Program-made: the position numbers and the translations under genes | Part shown: positions 15,170 through 28,827 of the stretch, piece by piece | Numbering within the stretch: the stretch's first letter is position 1 | Layout of the letters: each line of letters starts with the position of its first letter | Assembly (NCBI RefSeq): GCF_949628265.1 | Contig: NC_088787.1 | Coordinates: forward strand, 33,778,844 to 33,842,843 | From: Cloeon dipterum | Lineage: Eukaryota; Arthropoda; Insecta; Ephemeroptera; Baetidae | Reading direction: 5' to 3' | Length of the DNA stretch: 64,000 nucleotides | Notes under the pieces: generated by a model | Told to the model about the DNA's origin: nothing | What the model saw: only the letters and a program-made list of their open reading frames with translations | Databases searched by the model: none

Positions 15170-16488
15170 ATACGTATCGATCCGGATCCGATTTTATTGC
15201 ATTAGCAATAATCGCACCTATTAACACGTCGCGCCAGTGGCAAGTCAGCCGCATGTTTGGAAAGCACGGACTGGGCGTAAAACTCGGATTGACCCGAGGG
15301 GAAAATTGTTTCTTATACAAGTACGCAGATGTAGAATACAGCAACCATAGAAATAATGCAAAGGGAGATGCATAAAAACTGATTTCTTTCAGTTAGGCAT
15401 TCTTAAACTGAAATAATTATATTATCTTCGGTATTGCGCTGTTTGTTTCTACGCACACCCACTAAAAATTTCGAAAAGACAATTTTGAAAGATGTTTGGG
15501 GAAGATATCTTTCGGAGTCTTGAACAATTCCTTTTTTTAATCAGTAGATTAAGACTAACAGAACACAAGGACCTTAAACATAATTTAAAATCGAATTTAG
15601 AATAAAATTCTTGACAACAGTTGTCAATTTTAAACTTAAGCTAAATTAACATTTTTGATCAATCAATCTGAATAAAATTATGAACAACTTAAAATAGAAG
15701 AAAGAATTTATCCGATTGATCCGTGTCCTTCGCACTTTAAACGTTCGATATTCTTAGAAACGCGAACTAACTGCTCGCGAGACCGGCGAAAACTGATTAA
15801 TATTAAAAATTCTCTCTCTGCTGCAACGAATTTCTAGCTAATAACGTCTAACAATAAGGACAAACAATATCCTGAACCAAATGAAAGAGGAGTAGGAGCT
15901 CGGCTCAGCATCCGCTATATACAGATACTATTCTTTTCATGTGGTTTAACCAATGAAAATTAACTTTGCTGTGGTAATTCTTATGTGGTCATTCAACGAG
16001 TTAAATTAAAAAAACGGAATATTCTGAATAATTTTTATTATGAAGGTAATATAGCTTCTTAAAAAATTGAATTTAATATTTTCTTCTGATTTTTGTTTAT
16101 ATTTTGATGATTACCAAACAATTTTAATTATACCTTTAGAGCTCGTACCGTAGAAAATATATTTTCCATAAATACTCCTTTCTGCAGCTGAAATACACCA
16201 TTTTTAGGTCATGAATGCCATTTTTTACAACCGTGAGATCAGTCCGTGCCTTTTTCTCTTTAGCTTGCGGACATAAAGAAAGGCAATGTCTCTGCTCTCC
16301 TTTCATTCCTGCCCTTTTATTATCTGGCTGCAGCTTCTTTGCTCTTTTCCACCGCAGCAAAGCTTTGGCCGTGTTTACGGCCTGCCGTAAAAAGAAAGTG
16401 ATTATTTTTTAATTGGCTGGCGTTCGACTTTTCGCTGGCTGATATTATTAGTACGAGCTCATACGACGTGCTAAACTCTGTGTTGCAG

Positions 16489-16617
16489 AACCGCGGCAAT
16501 GGCCTGGACATGAATGTGCAGCCCGCGTGGCAGGACGGCGTCACCGGGAAAGGCGTCGTCGTCTCCATCCTCGACGACGGCATCGAGACAACCCATCCAG
16601 ACCTCAACAGAAATTAT
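16489..16617 (+). CDS. Fur1: Furin exon: start of catalytic domain with catalytic Asp
   Basis: The exon has 43 codons, phase 0 at both ends, with acceptor TTGCAG and donor GTGAGT. It reads from [14 protein letters not shown] through [18 protein letters not shown] to RNY. The first Asp of ILDDGIE is the family's catalytic aspartate. It joins in frame to 27203 across a 10.6-kb intron to give [12 protein letters not shown], the usual furin order. Confidence 0.93.
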
Positions 16618-19600
16618 GTGAGTACTTCCTTTGTAATCATGATCGTTTCCTCGAGAGCTACGGACCAGAAAGTTGACAATTTATTCGGGCACTCGGCTGC
16701 TGCGTTCATTTTCGTCGGTCTGCTGTGTTATTGATCAGCGGCAATTCGTTAGTTGCCGAAAAGGGAAGGCGCGAGCGGGCCAAATCCCATAATTCCACGA
16801 TGTAAATTGGGCCATCAGAGGAGCGCGATTGCTCAAATTAATTAGGCAAAGGCGAAGGTTGCCGTCTCTCTGCCGCTCTTATTGATTGAACGGCTCACCT
16901 ATAAAGGCAGGCAGGCATGCGGGCGGGCGGGCGGGCGGGCTGCCGATGTAATTCAATTTAATTTGAGCTCTTTTCAACTCCCGCTGGAATTTTCCGTTCG
17001 CCCGAGCCTCAGGCGCGGCTACATTTCGCGATTTTTGCAAAGCTCACGTGTTTGTTTATTTCATATATCGAGGATTATTATTTGCTCTCGTTCAGTCGTG
17101 CTTTATGGATTGGCTGGCTAGCGCAAACAGAGTTGCTGCTGCCGAGCTAGAGGATACGAGTACAGCATTAGTAGCCAATGCGAGCGTTTGATGTGAATAA
17201 AGCTCCTCCACGAGCAGCTACAATTCAATTCGAATGCATACTGCATGTAAACACTGCGGCGTAAACATTGAATTGGCAGCCGCCGAGGCGTATCAATGCA
17301 CAAAATAATCTTAAAGCTCTGCTGATTGATGATGATGCAATGCAGGTTTTGTTTTCCATTGCTATCAGTTAGTACCAGGCTTTGCAATTCAAAGAGGATT
17401 GATGCGGGACAACAATGCACTTCACTATTGTTGACTTCAGCGAGTGATTGAATCGGTCAATTGTTCCAGGCATCAGGCAAAACTTTGTCTGTACAATGAT
17501 AAAATAGGAAGATGCGTAAACATCGCTGGACAATGCAATTGCGAGGAAGATTGTGACTCCTTATCGATAGTTCTAGATTTTCTCTTTAACCATGATTTTC
17601 TCTGGAATCCACATATAAATCTTGGTAAATATTTGGTTGTGACCCAATTATCCGGGAAAATTCTTGAGTAATAGGCATAGCAAATTTTACTGAGCTAGAC
17701 TGTTTATGAGAAATTCTCATTAGGTTCCTTGCATTGTTCAGAGAAAATTAAAACATACCTCAGACACGTTGCAATAAAAAAATTCATTCCATTGGGGGCT
17801 AATGTCGTGAGGAATATCCAGCCACTAAACACGAAAATTGTAAGCATTCATTCACCAGTTGCGAAATCTCCTTTGTGTTTGAAGCCGCAAACGGATGCGG
17901 TGTCAGTAGTTAACCTTCTATTTAAAGGCACTTCTGCTACAATTTAATTCTCAACCCTGCTGCGTATGCACTTATGCACTCTGCAATTAAATATATTTCT
18001 TTTTGACGTCCTGAAACAAAAAAAAATCAATCCAGCCGTAGAAACAAAAAATACAATTAAATAAAATTTATTTACTTACAATTTTCTGTTACGATCGGCT
18101 GGACTGATATTTATTTTCAGCACATCTAAAGAAATCATTTCCAATGCACAGTGGGAAAATTGAGTCTGAAATCGCAGCAAAATTGCCTTAAAATTGTAAT
18201 TGTTAGTATGCGGTGGCGCCATCTATTGGTGGCTTCAAACTCTTAGGGCTTTCGCAAATTATTTGTGACTTTAAAAAGTCTCACATGTAGTTTGTTAAAC
18301 TCACAATCAGGTGGGATCAAAATATCTGAATTAATAAATTTGCCTCGCTCTAATTATATCCCCCGATATATTTTTTAAAACAATGAACTCTTTTTGAGTG
18401 AAATGAATTTTCCGTTTGAAGGGAAAAAATTCTTTCGAATAGATATTTGAACAGAAATTCCTAGTTAGATTTGCAACAGGAAATGATCAATCAGTTTCAA
18501 AATGAAAAACGCTCGTAAAGCACGGCCTGACTCTTTAGTTCGCCGACTCTTGCAGTCGTTTAGGAAAAAAAGGCAATTCAAACATCAGCAGCTCGAGCAA
18601 AAGGGCCATTGTTCCGCAACTTCAAAGTGGCATGCCAGCGCGTTTGCACCCCGGCGGCAATTAAGGGTGCATTAATTGCACGCGGCGGCGGCGAATGCAG
18701 CGAATGTGTGCACCAGCACGCTCGGCTGCGTCTCTCGGCCTGTTTATTTGCCAGCTCGCAGCGCGGCACTTGCTTTCTTTCCTCCGATGCCCACCCGGTC
18801 ATAGTTTGTAAAATCCGTGGGAATGGAAAGGGTGAACTACTGGCGCGAGTGCTCTTAATGGCTCATGTTTGCGAGCGGCAGAGAGTGAGAGAGACCAACG
18901 CAAATGTGCAGTTGCGGAATGTGAAAAATAGTTTATTCCCTCAATCATACGTTGCATGGTAGTAATTATTATAACATATTACATATTTGTTCGCTTGGAG
19001 ATGATGCTTCAATTTTCTAGTTTTACCGTGTCAGTTTTATTTTTCATTGACCCTTTCTGTTATTTACAAGTAGAATTTTTCTTTTACTATGTAAAGTTAT
19101 CAAATATTAAACCAATTCAAAACCAGAAAAATTACGATGGATGAAACCCTCCTAAAAAATTTGATATCAATCTGGGAGAATGATAGTTGTAAATAAATGA
19201 GAAAAAGCGTGATTTTTGGAATTAATTTTTCTAAGGTATGAAACCAAATAAAATGTAATTCCAAAACGCAAATTTATTTTTTCAAGCAACAGTCTGGACT
19301 TTTTTGCTTAAATTAAAATGAGAATTATTTAATTATTAATTCAAAGATTTTTATATTTTTTCCCATTTTTCGTCCGTAAAGTACAGCTGCAGAAGGAATG
19401 ACAGAGGATGCTTGCAGTTATGGGCGACGCGCGGAATGTTCCTGCGAGTAACCGCCGACAGTTGCATAACATCGGCCCACGTTCTCGCAATAGGCTGCGC
19501 AACCGGGCTTAGTTTCGCGAGCGTCAGGCTCCATAATTAATTGGAAAGCCGCTCGCTTGCATTCTAGGCCGCCGCTGCGATGGAAATAATTAACGTGCAC

Positions 19601-22600
19601 GCGGCCCTCCACCCCCCGCCCCCCCAGTCCGGCTGTTTGCCCAACGCCGTGTTTGCTAATTTAATCACTGAGTTCGGCATTAATTAATCGTGAATGCACC
19701 GACGCCGATTGCTTTCAGGCCTCTTGAAATAGAGAGAGTGCAATTGAATGGCGCTGGATTTCCATTAAACTTTGCTGGCGGTTTTTTATTCATGCCTCGT
19801 CTAACAGATTTTAATAATAGAACGCTTCTCCTCTTTGTGCCTCTTGATTAATTTTTGTTTTTATTTAAATTAAATTTCTGAGAAAAAATCAAGCTGAGAG
19901 CTATAAATAGTGTTTTCCGTCAATCTCAGAGGCATATTGGCACACTCGAAAGTTTCCTATTGTTAGAAAATGACGATTAATTGCTGATCACGTTTCTTGT
20001 CGCTCCGGTTGACAGCGAGCCGATCACTTTTGTCACTTGCCACGGGTCACGGACGACAGAGTCTCAATTTAAACTCTTCGCTCGCTCACTCGCGCGCGCG
20101 CAACAATTAATGGTGATCGCTCGTCAAACTAATTATCCCGTGCGAGCACCGCCTTGACAATTTCACGAGTCGAATTAATTCGGCTCCTGCTCCACGACAA
20201 CTCGAGTGAAGCAGCACGCACACCCGGCTAATGAGGCACGTGAATGGCTCTTCTCATTTCTCCCGTCTGCCCAGCTTGAAAGGGAGATTCGCATTCTTAT
20301 CACCTGACAATTACCCAGCGAACAACTGAAAGTTTTTAGACTTCAATGAAGACGGATAATATTTATTTTTAATTTCATCTTTGCTGATTACATTTTTCTA
20401 CGAAAATGGAATCAAAATACTGAAATTTTCTAGCTTGAAAATTTTAAATATATTTTAGAAAAACAAAGGAATAGTTCAATTTTGCAAGAGAGGCTATTTT
20501 TACTTTTTTTACAAGCTCGGGAGAAAATATCCGCATTATTTATGTTGCTTGAATTTTGGCTCTGACGAGTGCCATAATTTATTCTTTTTCTTTTGTAAAT
20601 TTTCATATAGATAAACAACATATTCGAATGTGAAGGATATTTTCCCTTTATTTTTTCAATGTCATATTGCTAATAATTCATTAGTTTCTAAACCAATATT
20701 ATCTGAAGCATAAAAAATATCATAATTCAGAAATAAAAATCAAATTTCGAGTAAATTGTATTTTAAATTAACCACAAAACTTCTACGTAATAAAAAAATA
20801 TTCAACTTCTTAACCCTAACTCTAGAATTCTAATGGTGCAATTTTTTCTTTAAAATAAAATCCAAATTTAACACGCTTACTTTTTAGTTTTTCTCTGCAT
20901 TTCTCACGTATTTTTCATTGTTTTAAATATTTTTTACGGTTAAAAATACTACCTAAGTGGCCAGAATTGCGTTTAGCGAGTCTCCATCCAAGGTGTCTCC
21001 ACATTTTGTCGAGTAAGCACACTTTCCGACGCGCTCTCGCGCGCACGAACAAGCTAGAATTCTTTTATTTTCACGCGAGTCAAGATTAAAAACTTTGTCG
21101 AGCGGCGAAAAAGTTCCTTCTCATCCGCTAATTGCAGTCTTGTTAAAAGGCACACCAGCCAGCCAGTCCGCCTGCCAGCCAGCGGGAATTAATAATAAAA
21201 AGACGAGGCGTCACGTAATTTTTGCTCTCTTGCACTCGCCCGGTGGCGCCGCCAAATTACATCTGCTGTTGTTTTCATGCCGTGTCGAACTTTAGCAGAA
21301 ACACGCGGGTCACGTGTTTAATTAAAAATCAGCCTTGTTTTCGGAGCTGCCGGTTTTAATGTGGATTTCATTATTTCGCACGCTCTGGTCATCGTCGTTT
21401 TCCCCTTTTTTGCGATCGGCACGACTGGTGTGGTGCCGGCGGAAAAAACTTTCGCAGACGCCGCTTTGGTCCATCCGATCTCGATTTGCCCTGCTGAATT
21501 TAAACATGTGCAAGGATAGCAACATGCATATAGCTTTCATTTTTTCACTTTAAATAAAAACCAGAATCTTTAATTAACCAGGAGTCTTCTAATTTGAAAT
21601 ATTAATCGTAAGTTCAATGATTAAATTGATAACTGACTTATTCAGGGTTAATTTAACATTTTTCCTCATCTTATTGATGTTTAATTTTTTTTTAAACTTG
21701 TTGATTCATTTTTGTAAACATCTTTGAATTTAGATTAAAGCAAATTTCCATGACCAGGGTAGATTTTTTGTGAACACTTGATATTTAAATTCAATCGTAA
21801 AGGTTTTTAAAAGTAATAGCTTAGAAATAAATTTACAAAAACGATATTCATGAATATAATTTTTTTCCATTGGATCTTCAATCACTTTTTCTGGCCAAAA
21901 TCTCTAATTTTAACACACTCTCCTTTTGAGAGAGGCGAGTTGAAACAATTATTCTAAATTTACTTCCAGCGCACAAGGCTACACATTTACGGTGGAAACA
22001 ATAAAGAGTATTCAGCATAATGGGCGAAATTAAAATTAAAGTCGTCAAACGAAACGGAGGGAGCGTCGGCAGAGCAGACTGCTTTATATACGCAGGCGGT
22101 GGAATTTCGTATTCATTCGTTTTATATATTTTTTGCTCGTAAAATTTCACGAGCGGCGTCGCAGTAAAAAACAATGTAGCCATCAATTTGTTGTTCTTCA
22201 GCCATTAAAAATGAATTAGGAATTAGGCTTATCCAGCGGCAGCCCCACCAAACGCGGAGCCGCCACCAGCAGTTGAAATTATTATTAAAATTTACATGGC
22301 TGTAATAACCACGCAGAGAGAGAGAGAGAGAGAAAGAGCGAGAGAGAGAGAGAGAACCGACGGTGCCGCAATATAAATTACGCAAAACGCGGGGGAAACT
22401 GGAGCAGTACCATCCCCTTTCCTCTTTGTCTCTGCCACTGTACGCTCGGGTTGAGAAATTTAAACTCGAGTTCATTTTTAATATTTAATTTTTATGAACC
22501 CAAAACGCAATCCCCTTTCCCCGAATCATTAATTTTAAAAAAAAAAAACGGCGAATATTTAGAACAAAAACTGATTTTTCATTATGTAATTACTCGGTAA

Positions 22601-25600
22601 TTAAATTGACTTAATAATTGGCAAAATCCACGTAAATGTGTTGAGTTGTGCCTGGTTCTCAAAATTTAAATACATTAATTTTACACTAAACTCACGATTT
22701 CACAATAATTTACAGAGTAAAATTTAGCATGTATTTGCTCCCATTAGTTAATTGAAATAATTTACATGAGCGTTTGTCTGGAGCAAACATGTCTGTTCAA
22801 TTTGTAACTTTCTAGAAAGTAATTTGTTCCCCTAACACTATAACTACCATTCGTACGATAGTCTGTTTAAATTTTCCCGTCTAAGATTCACAACCCAGGC
22901 AGATCGCGGGGGAAAATGTGCATCGGGTACAAATTGAAAATTTATCCGCACAAGAAATTAAGAGGAGAAGGAAAGTTTGTGCATAATTCGCGCTCTGGCG
23001 GCGAACTTTTATCAAGAACCATAAATAAACGAGATGATGAAAAAGGCGGCCGGTGTCATGCACAATCTCCGCCCCAAAGGTAACGCTGCCGCCGCGCCGC
23101 TTATTTAATTCGCCGAGCGGCAAACACACACGCGAGCACTTTTTTGCGATGCTTAATTCTGTTATGGTACAAGTTTGAAAGATTTATACCCGCAGCCGAG
23201 TGTCGGACGGAATTATGATTTCACGCGCAGATAGCCCGGTTGAAAAGTTAATACTCGCATCAGAGGATTTGTGCTGTTTGCATTTCTGCTCGAAAATCGT
23301 TCCTAGCGCTTGGCATCGCTCTCAAAAGTACTTCTGACACGGCGATAAACAATATCAGGCACGTTGGGATTTGCGTTTTTAATACATTTTACCCCTGACA
23401 CAAAGAGATAAATCTTACAGCTAGTTGTCTCTGATGGCGTAAAATCAAGTTTTTTCCTTCTCATCTCAGGTCAGGATTATTTGAACACTGTTTTCATCCA
23501 AAGGGATCAGGGGTTCGCCAATTTTGCAATGCACAAAAATGCACCACTTTGCACAAAAAAAAAAACCCACCAGTTTTGGGTTTTTCCACATTTTTCCGAA
23601 TTTAACCCGAAAAAGTCATATTCCGCGCCTTAAAAGAAATTTTGGAAAATTACGATCAGAGTTTAAATTTTCGGCCTTTTGGTGGAACCAGTGGCGTGTA
23701 TTCTGATTTGGTTAAGTCCCTATTTTTGTTCATCCATCGTGGAAATTTTTGATCTTCCATAAGAATGTATGTGTTTTGGAAAAATGCGCAAAATTGCATA
23801 AAAACCCGCAAAAACAGTTTTTGCAATGCAGTGGGTTTTCCGGAAAAATGCGGGTTTTTGCGAACCCTTTAAGGGATGAATATTTAGTAGTAATTATGGC
23901 TTTTAACTGTTCAAACTCTTTCACATTTGATTCAACATTTTATTCACTTGAAGCTTGGCTGAAATGAAAAATCGTGCTTCAGTCTCATAATTTTCCGTTT
24001 GAGGTAGAGGCAAAAAACAGTCGTTTGGCTTAAATTCACAAACCCACGAGTGACATGCTTTTCTCCGTGACTAATGATTCCAGCAGTCATTTTGGGCTTA
24101 CTGAAATGTGCTGTCTGAGGCGGAGGCGGTATTGTTACAATTCGGCACTTCTCGTGATCAGTATAGAAGGAAGAGTCGTGGGAACGCGGCTTTGGCAGCG
24201 GCACCTGCGTCCCAATCGACACTGGCTCTGCTCAGCAGCCACCCACCCAACCAGACACACACACACACACATTTCGCGGTTGGAAAATCAACCTGAATGT
24301 TTGCGGATGGAGTGAACGACGCGGCTGTTTGACTTGTTTACACGTCAAAATAGACAGAGAATCCCATTTTCGTGCGGCATCACATGCCGTGCATCAGTTA
24401 TTGCGCTCCCATGAATATTCAATATTGACTTCTCGGCGGGCGCTCATTCGGCGAATTGGAATGTATTTGCCTTCTCTAGACGTACGTATATATACAGTAG
24501 AGGATCAATAGAGCGTCGAAGGAAAAAAAGTTGTTCGAGTTTGTGCGTGCGTGTCGATGAGCGAGCGAGGAATTAATTCGACTGGATTACTTTCACTTTG
24601 CCGAGCTGTGCTTCTTTGCAACTGCGCGCCTGCTCTCGAGATAAGTTATCGACTGCGAGAGGGTGGGAGTGAGAAAGAAAGGTGCAAATGGAATTATCAC
24701 ATCATCACAATCGCCGGCAGCGCGCAAACAAGCCGTCAGCACTTTTCCCGTCTGGGAAATAAAACAATACGAGAAAGACGCCAGAGCCGTGCGAATGAAA
24801 GAAGGAAGGAAAAAAGAAAAGAGGGTGTTATTAAGAACGGATCTCATTACTCCTTCAGCCGCCACTGCTGACTGAGTGTGTGCCGGGCATAATGCTGCAT
24901 GCCTCTGGCAAAATTGTCACAGACGTTGCTCTTAAAGAGATCTCGAAATGATACACTCCAATAAACCTTGATCTAGATGGAAAATTCTAGGAAGAAATTC
25001 AATCATTTAAGTACAAGTTTTTCCTAGAGCAACGTAACAAATCGAAAGTCTTCAATTGCAAATGTACCTCGACACTGTAGTAAATTATTTCTTTTGATAA
25101 TTGTTGAATGCCAGAGTAGTAAGATGGCGGATGCAAGAGTATTCCGTGGTTTAATAGCGTTGGGAACAGGTCACTGCTTCATTTTGTAACAATTATTTAC
25201 TGTAGGTTGTGCAATATGAAATTCCGACTGGAAGCTACAGATCGTCCAACGTGCATCCACGGCATCTTGAATAATAACGCGCCGAGCGATTCTCAAATAA
25301 TGTAGCTTCCCGTCGGAATTTCATATTGCACAACCTACAATTTAAGCAACGCTTTCTGTTCAATTCATAACGTAGGATGAAAATTTCTCAATCATTTCCG
25401 ATCGTTGGAATTAAAGATGTCCTGGTAGTTGCCATATCTGCGCGATTCGCGAGCTTGAGCCCCAAGTGAAGGGCAAATATTTACTACAGCAATTTATTTT
25501 GCATTTCAAACACTTTTTAGTTCATCAATCATGTTCCTGGTTTGACCTCTGAATTTGAACTGGTCTAAAAATTAAGAAAGTACATTTTTAATTGAATTTC

Positions 25601-28600
25601 GTTCCTAGCCAGAAAAACTAGTCAATGATTTAATTTTTAAATTATCTCTTAGGAAAAATTGCTGATCATCAGAGATTCCATTTTATTTTTACACAGGTTC
25701 AAATTAAATTTGCTCATTAATACGCAACAACCGGTGAATTGTAAGTAACAAAATGTTCGAAATACTTTTGTTTCAAGTTACACGAAAGTAATTAGTTCCG
25801 CTCCGCTAGAATATTCTCCAGCGTCACCAAACCAAAGTAGTTTGCCATTAACGCTCTCATATTGTGAAATTCCGCAGAATCACACGAGCCAGTTGGCGCA
25901 AAAGCGGCGCACAAAACCAAAACTCGAGTCCTGCCCCGTCAAGCGGACCAGTTTCAGAGCCTGCCTGCTCTGGGGGAAAATTCGGTGGCGCAGAAATGAT
26001 CGGCCGCGGATTAATTTGCGACAAGTTGCAGGTCGAAACGCCTATCTTTTCAGTTACAAATCGAGGTCCGCACGTCGGCCGTAAGTAGCTGCCATTTTTC
26101 CCGTGTTCGACGGCCAGCACGCAATCAGATTCAATCCGCAGTCCCTCGGCGGCTCTAGACAAATTAGTTCCTGGCCCCCCTTCTTTTTATCCTCTTTTCG
26201 CAGCCAAATTAGTTCTATGGCGGCTTTTGGGTGGCTTTTAAGGAGTATTTCATCGATTTTGAGTAAACTCTCATCATTCTTAACTATTTTTTAATTGAAG
26301 ATTCGTGCTAAAATTTAGAAATAGTTAAAAATATACTGTTTCACATTTAAAAATTTTTGTCCTAATCTTCGGCTTAAAAATTAAATTCTAAAAAACTACA
26401 CTGCAATTACAAGAAAAGTATCACAACTATGTGGGGGTTGTTTATGTTTAAATTTCTCCTAGTAAATCAAGTTTTGCTGTTTCCTGCTGCATTGCAATGA
26501 GTTGAATTAACTTCCTGTATAATTTAAAAAGCATTTCGTAGAGAAATACAGAGGCTAAAAGAGCACAATTTCCCAGTCGAGAGCTGCTTTTGCCATATTT
26601 CAAGTCACGAAAACACCTCGTTTGCGGGAGGTAGAGGAAAAATGAAAGAAATCTCGGCCGTTGCTGGGAAAGTTGCGTCTGACAAGAATGTATGGAGTGG
26701 CTGGCTCTGGCTGCACGAGTTAATATTTTGCGCGTTCGCCCGAGAGCTGTCACGCCGCTTATTTTCACTCGTATACCTGCCCGCCGCACCGGCTGCTGAG
26801 CGAACGATTGAGTTGGAAAAGAGTGTGTAGGCAATCCGCCGGAGCCGTCGGCGCGGCCGGTTGCATAGCCACCGCGCGCGATCGGCAAGTATAAATTGGT
26901 CAGCGAATCGAAAACTCAATTCAGCGCGGCCGCCGGCCCCCGACTCGCTGCGCAAAATCAATTACCACTTGTTTAGGCCCGCAGGCTGTCAAACTTGATT
27001 AATTACTGATACCCAGCCGAGCTTGTGGGAAATATAGATGTAATAACCCGCTTTTCCGTAAGTAGGTGGGAATAGGAACGCAATTGCTCCTGCAAGTCAC
27101 GGATTTCCCTGGGGGGGACGTGTAGTTTTTCTCTCTCTCTCTACGCGAGATTTGCTCCTTCCTAGAGTGGTGCTAACCGCTGCGTCTGTCTGGTGTTCGC
27201 AGGACCCTCAAGCGAGCTACGACGTCAACAACCACGATGACGACCCCATGCCGCGATATGACGTCCTGGACTCGAATCGCCACGGGACCAGATGCGCCGG
27301 CGAGGTGGCCGCCGTCGCCAACAACTCGCTCTGCTCGGTCGGCATCGCCTACGGGGCCAGCGTCGGCGGTAAGTGTGCCACCGCCACCCTGTCACCCATT
27401 TTTACTTCTTCTCTGATGTTATCGCCGACTCTCATTACTATGCAACAGCTTTCATGAAGCAGACTGCATGTCCCCTAAAATTGGAGAAATGTGAAAAAGC
27501 CGTTTTCATTGAGCTATTTTATTATTTCGTGTGCCAAATAACGGAATCGGACTTATTCTGACACCACAAAGGTCTCTTCAACCCTTCTTGTCCGTAAAAA
27601 AATTAATAACAAATCAGATTTAAATGTCCATCTATCTTATCCAATGGAGACTGCAATTAATCAAACGAATCACTAATACTGACAGTTCATCCCTCCCTTT
27701 TTGCCCTGAGCTCAGTGGGTGTTGCAGCCCTCATCCTCTCGCGACATTAAGCCAGCTTTGCGTGGCAAATTTGCTGCTTGTTAGTCGTGAGGGGCTGAGG
27801 AAGGGCAACGCCGCTTTTTGCGTCTGTGTGTGTATATGTGTGTTTGCGGCGCCTAATTGAGTTGTGTGCGTCTGTTTGTGTCGGCAGGGGTGCGGATGCT
27901 GGACGGCGACGTGACCGACGCCGTGGAGGCGCGCTCGCTCAGCCTCAACCCGCAACACATCGACATCTACAGCGCCTCGTGGGGCCCCGACGACGACGGC
28001 AAGACCGTCGACGGGCCCGGTGAACTCGCCAGACGTGCCTTCATCGAGGGGGTCGCTAAGGTGAGTCACGGAAACGTGCCATGAATCTGGAAAATCAAAA
28101 TGGCATGTTTAATTTTGAGTGAATATTAACAGAAATTATATAATTGGGGATATTTTAATTTTCCGAATCAGAAAATTAATTTTTGTTTTTTTTTTCTATC
28201 GATAGTAGATCTTCTTAATCTTAATTTTCATTCCCACCGTCAAAAATGTTCAAACTGGCGTCAGGTAGTGTTCTAGCAATCAGAGACGCTGATGATAAGA
28301 AAAAAATTTGAAAATTATTCAACGAAATGCTTCACATATCTGAAACCTCCAGAATCTGTGATTTTATGTGGTCCTTGCGAATGATTTAAAACTAAAGAGA
28401 GTCAAGGAATTAATTTTTAGATCACTAATTTAAAGCATTAATAGTTTCAACTATTAAACTTTCATATTTTACTTAGAGTAAAATCTATCACAAAGCTGCT
28501 TGCTGTATTTTACCGAAAATATTTATTCAAATAGCAATTTTTTTCCCACAGTTACTTTTTTACCAATAATATGAATTCAACATCTGCAAAACAATATATT

Positions 28601-28775
28601 TTTACTTCTCCAGCACAATAAATTATACAAGCCTAAAGGGACGCTCAAATTTGCAAGTCCTGATCGATGAGCGGGCCGCAAAATGTATTTATTCACCGGT
28701 GAGTTTCAATTAAAAGCCGATAGGCCGGTGGAAATTCAGTGTGGCCTCCTTTTAGGCCGTGCAAAAGCCCTCGAG

Positions 28776-28827
<52 letters not shown>

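Larger units (their letters stand above)
1..16488. other. Non-coding stretch, probably 5' intron of the furin gene
   Basis: No exon that I can support lies here. The first recognisable furin exon begins at 16489 in the middle of the protein, so the signal peptide and prodomain exons must lie upstream. I looked for a prodomain-end exon (a PxxWYL-type motif followed by a donor) and found none. Open frames in this stretch are short, lack family features and often overlap on both strands, as expected of chance frames in GC-richer patches (0.4-0.8, 2.0-2.6, 3.7-4.1, 5.0-5.4 and 8.5-9.0 kb). It holds a short (GA)n run near 11456-11476, a (CTG)n run near 15148-15169 and a CTCF-like site at 11888-11904. 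Confidence 0.6.
16618..27202 (+). other. Large furin intron (10.6 kb)
   Basis: This intron lies between the catalytic-Asp and catalytic-His exons. I see no coding exon in it. It contains a (GGGC)n run near 16918-16940, a CTCF-like site (18213-18229, minus), a (GA)n tract (about 22314-22355), a possible inverted-repeat element (23493-23880), a short (CA)n run near 24258-24272 and a palindromic element (25201-25339). Confidence 0.7.
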
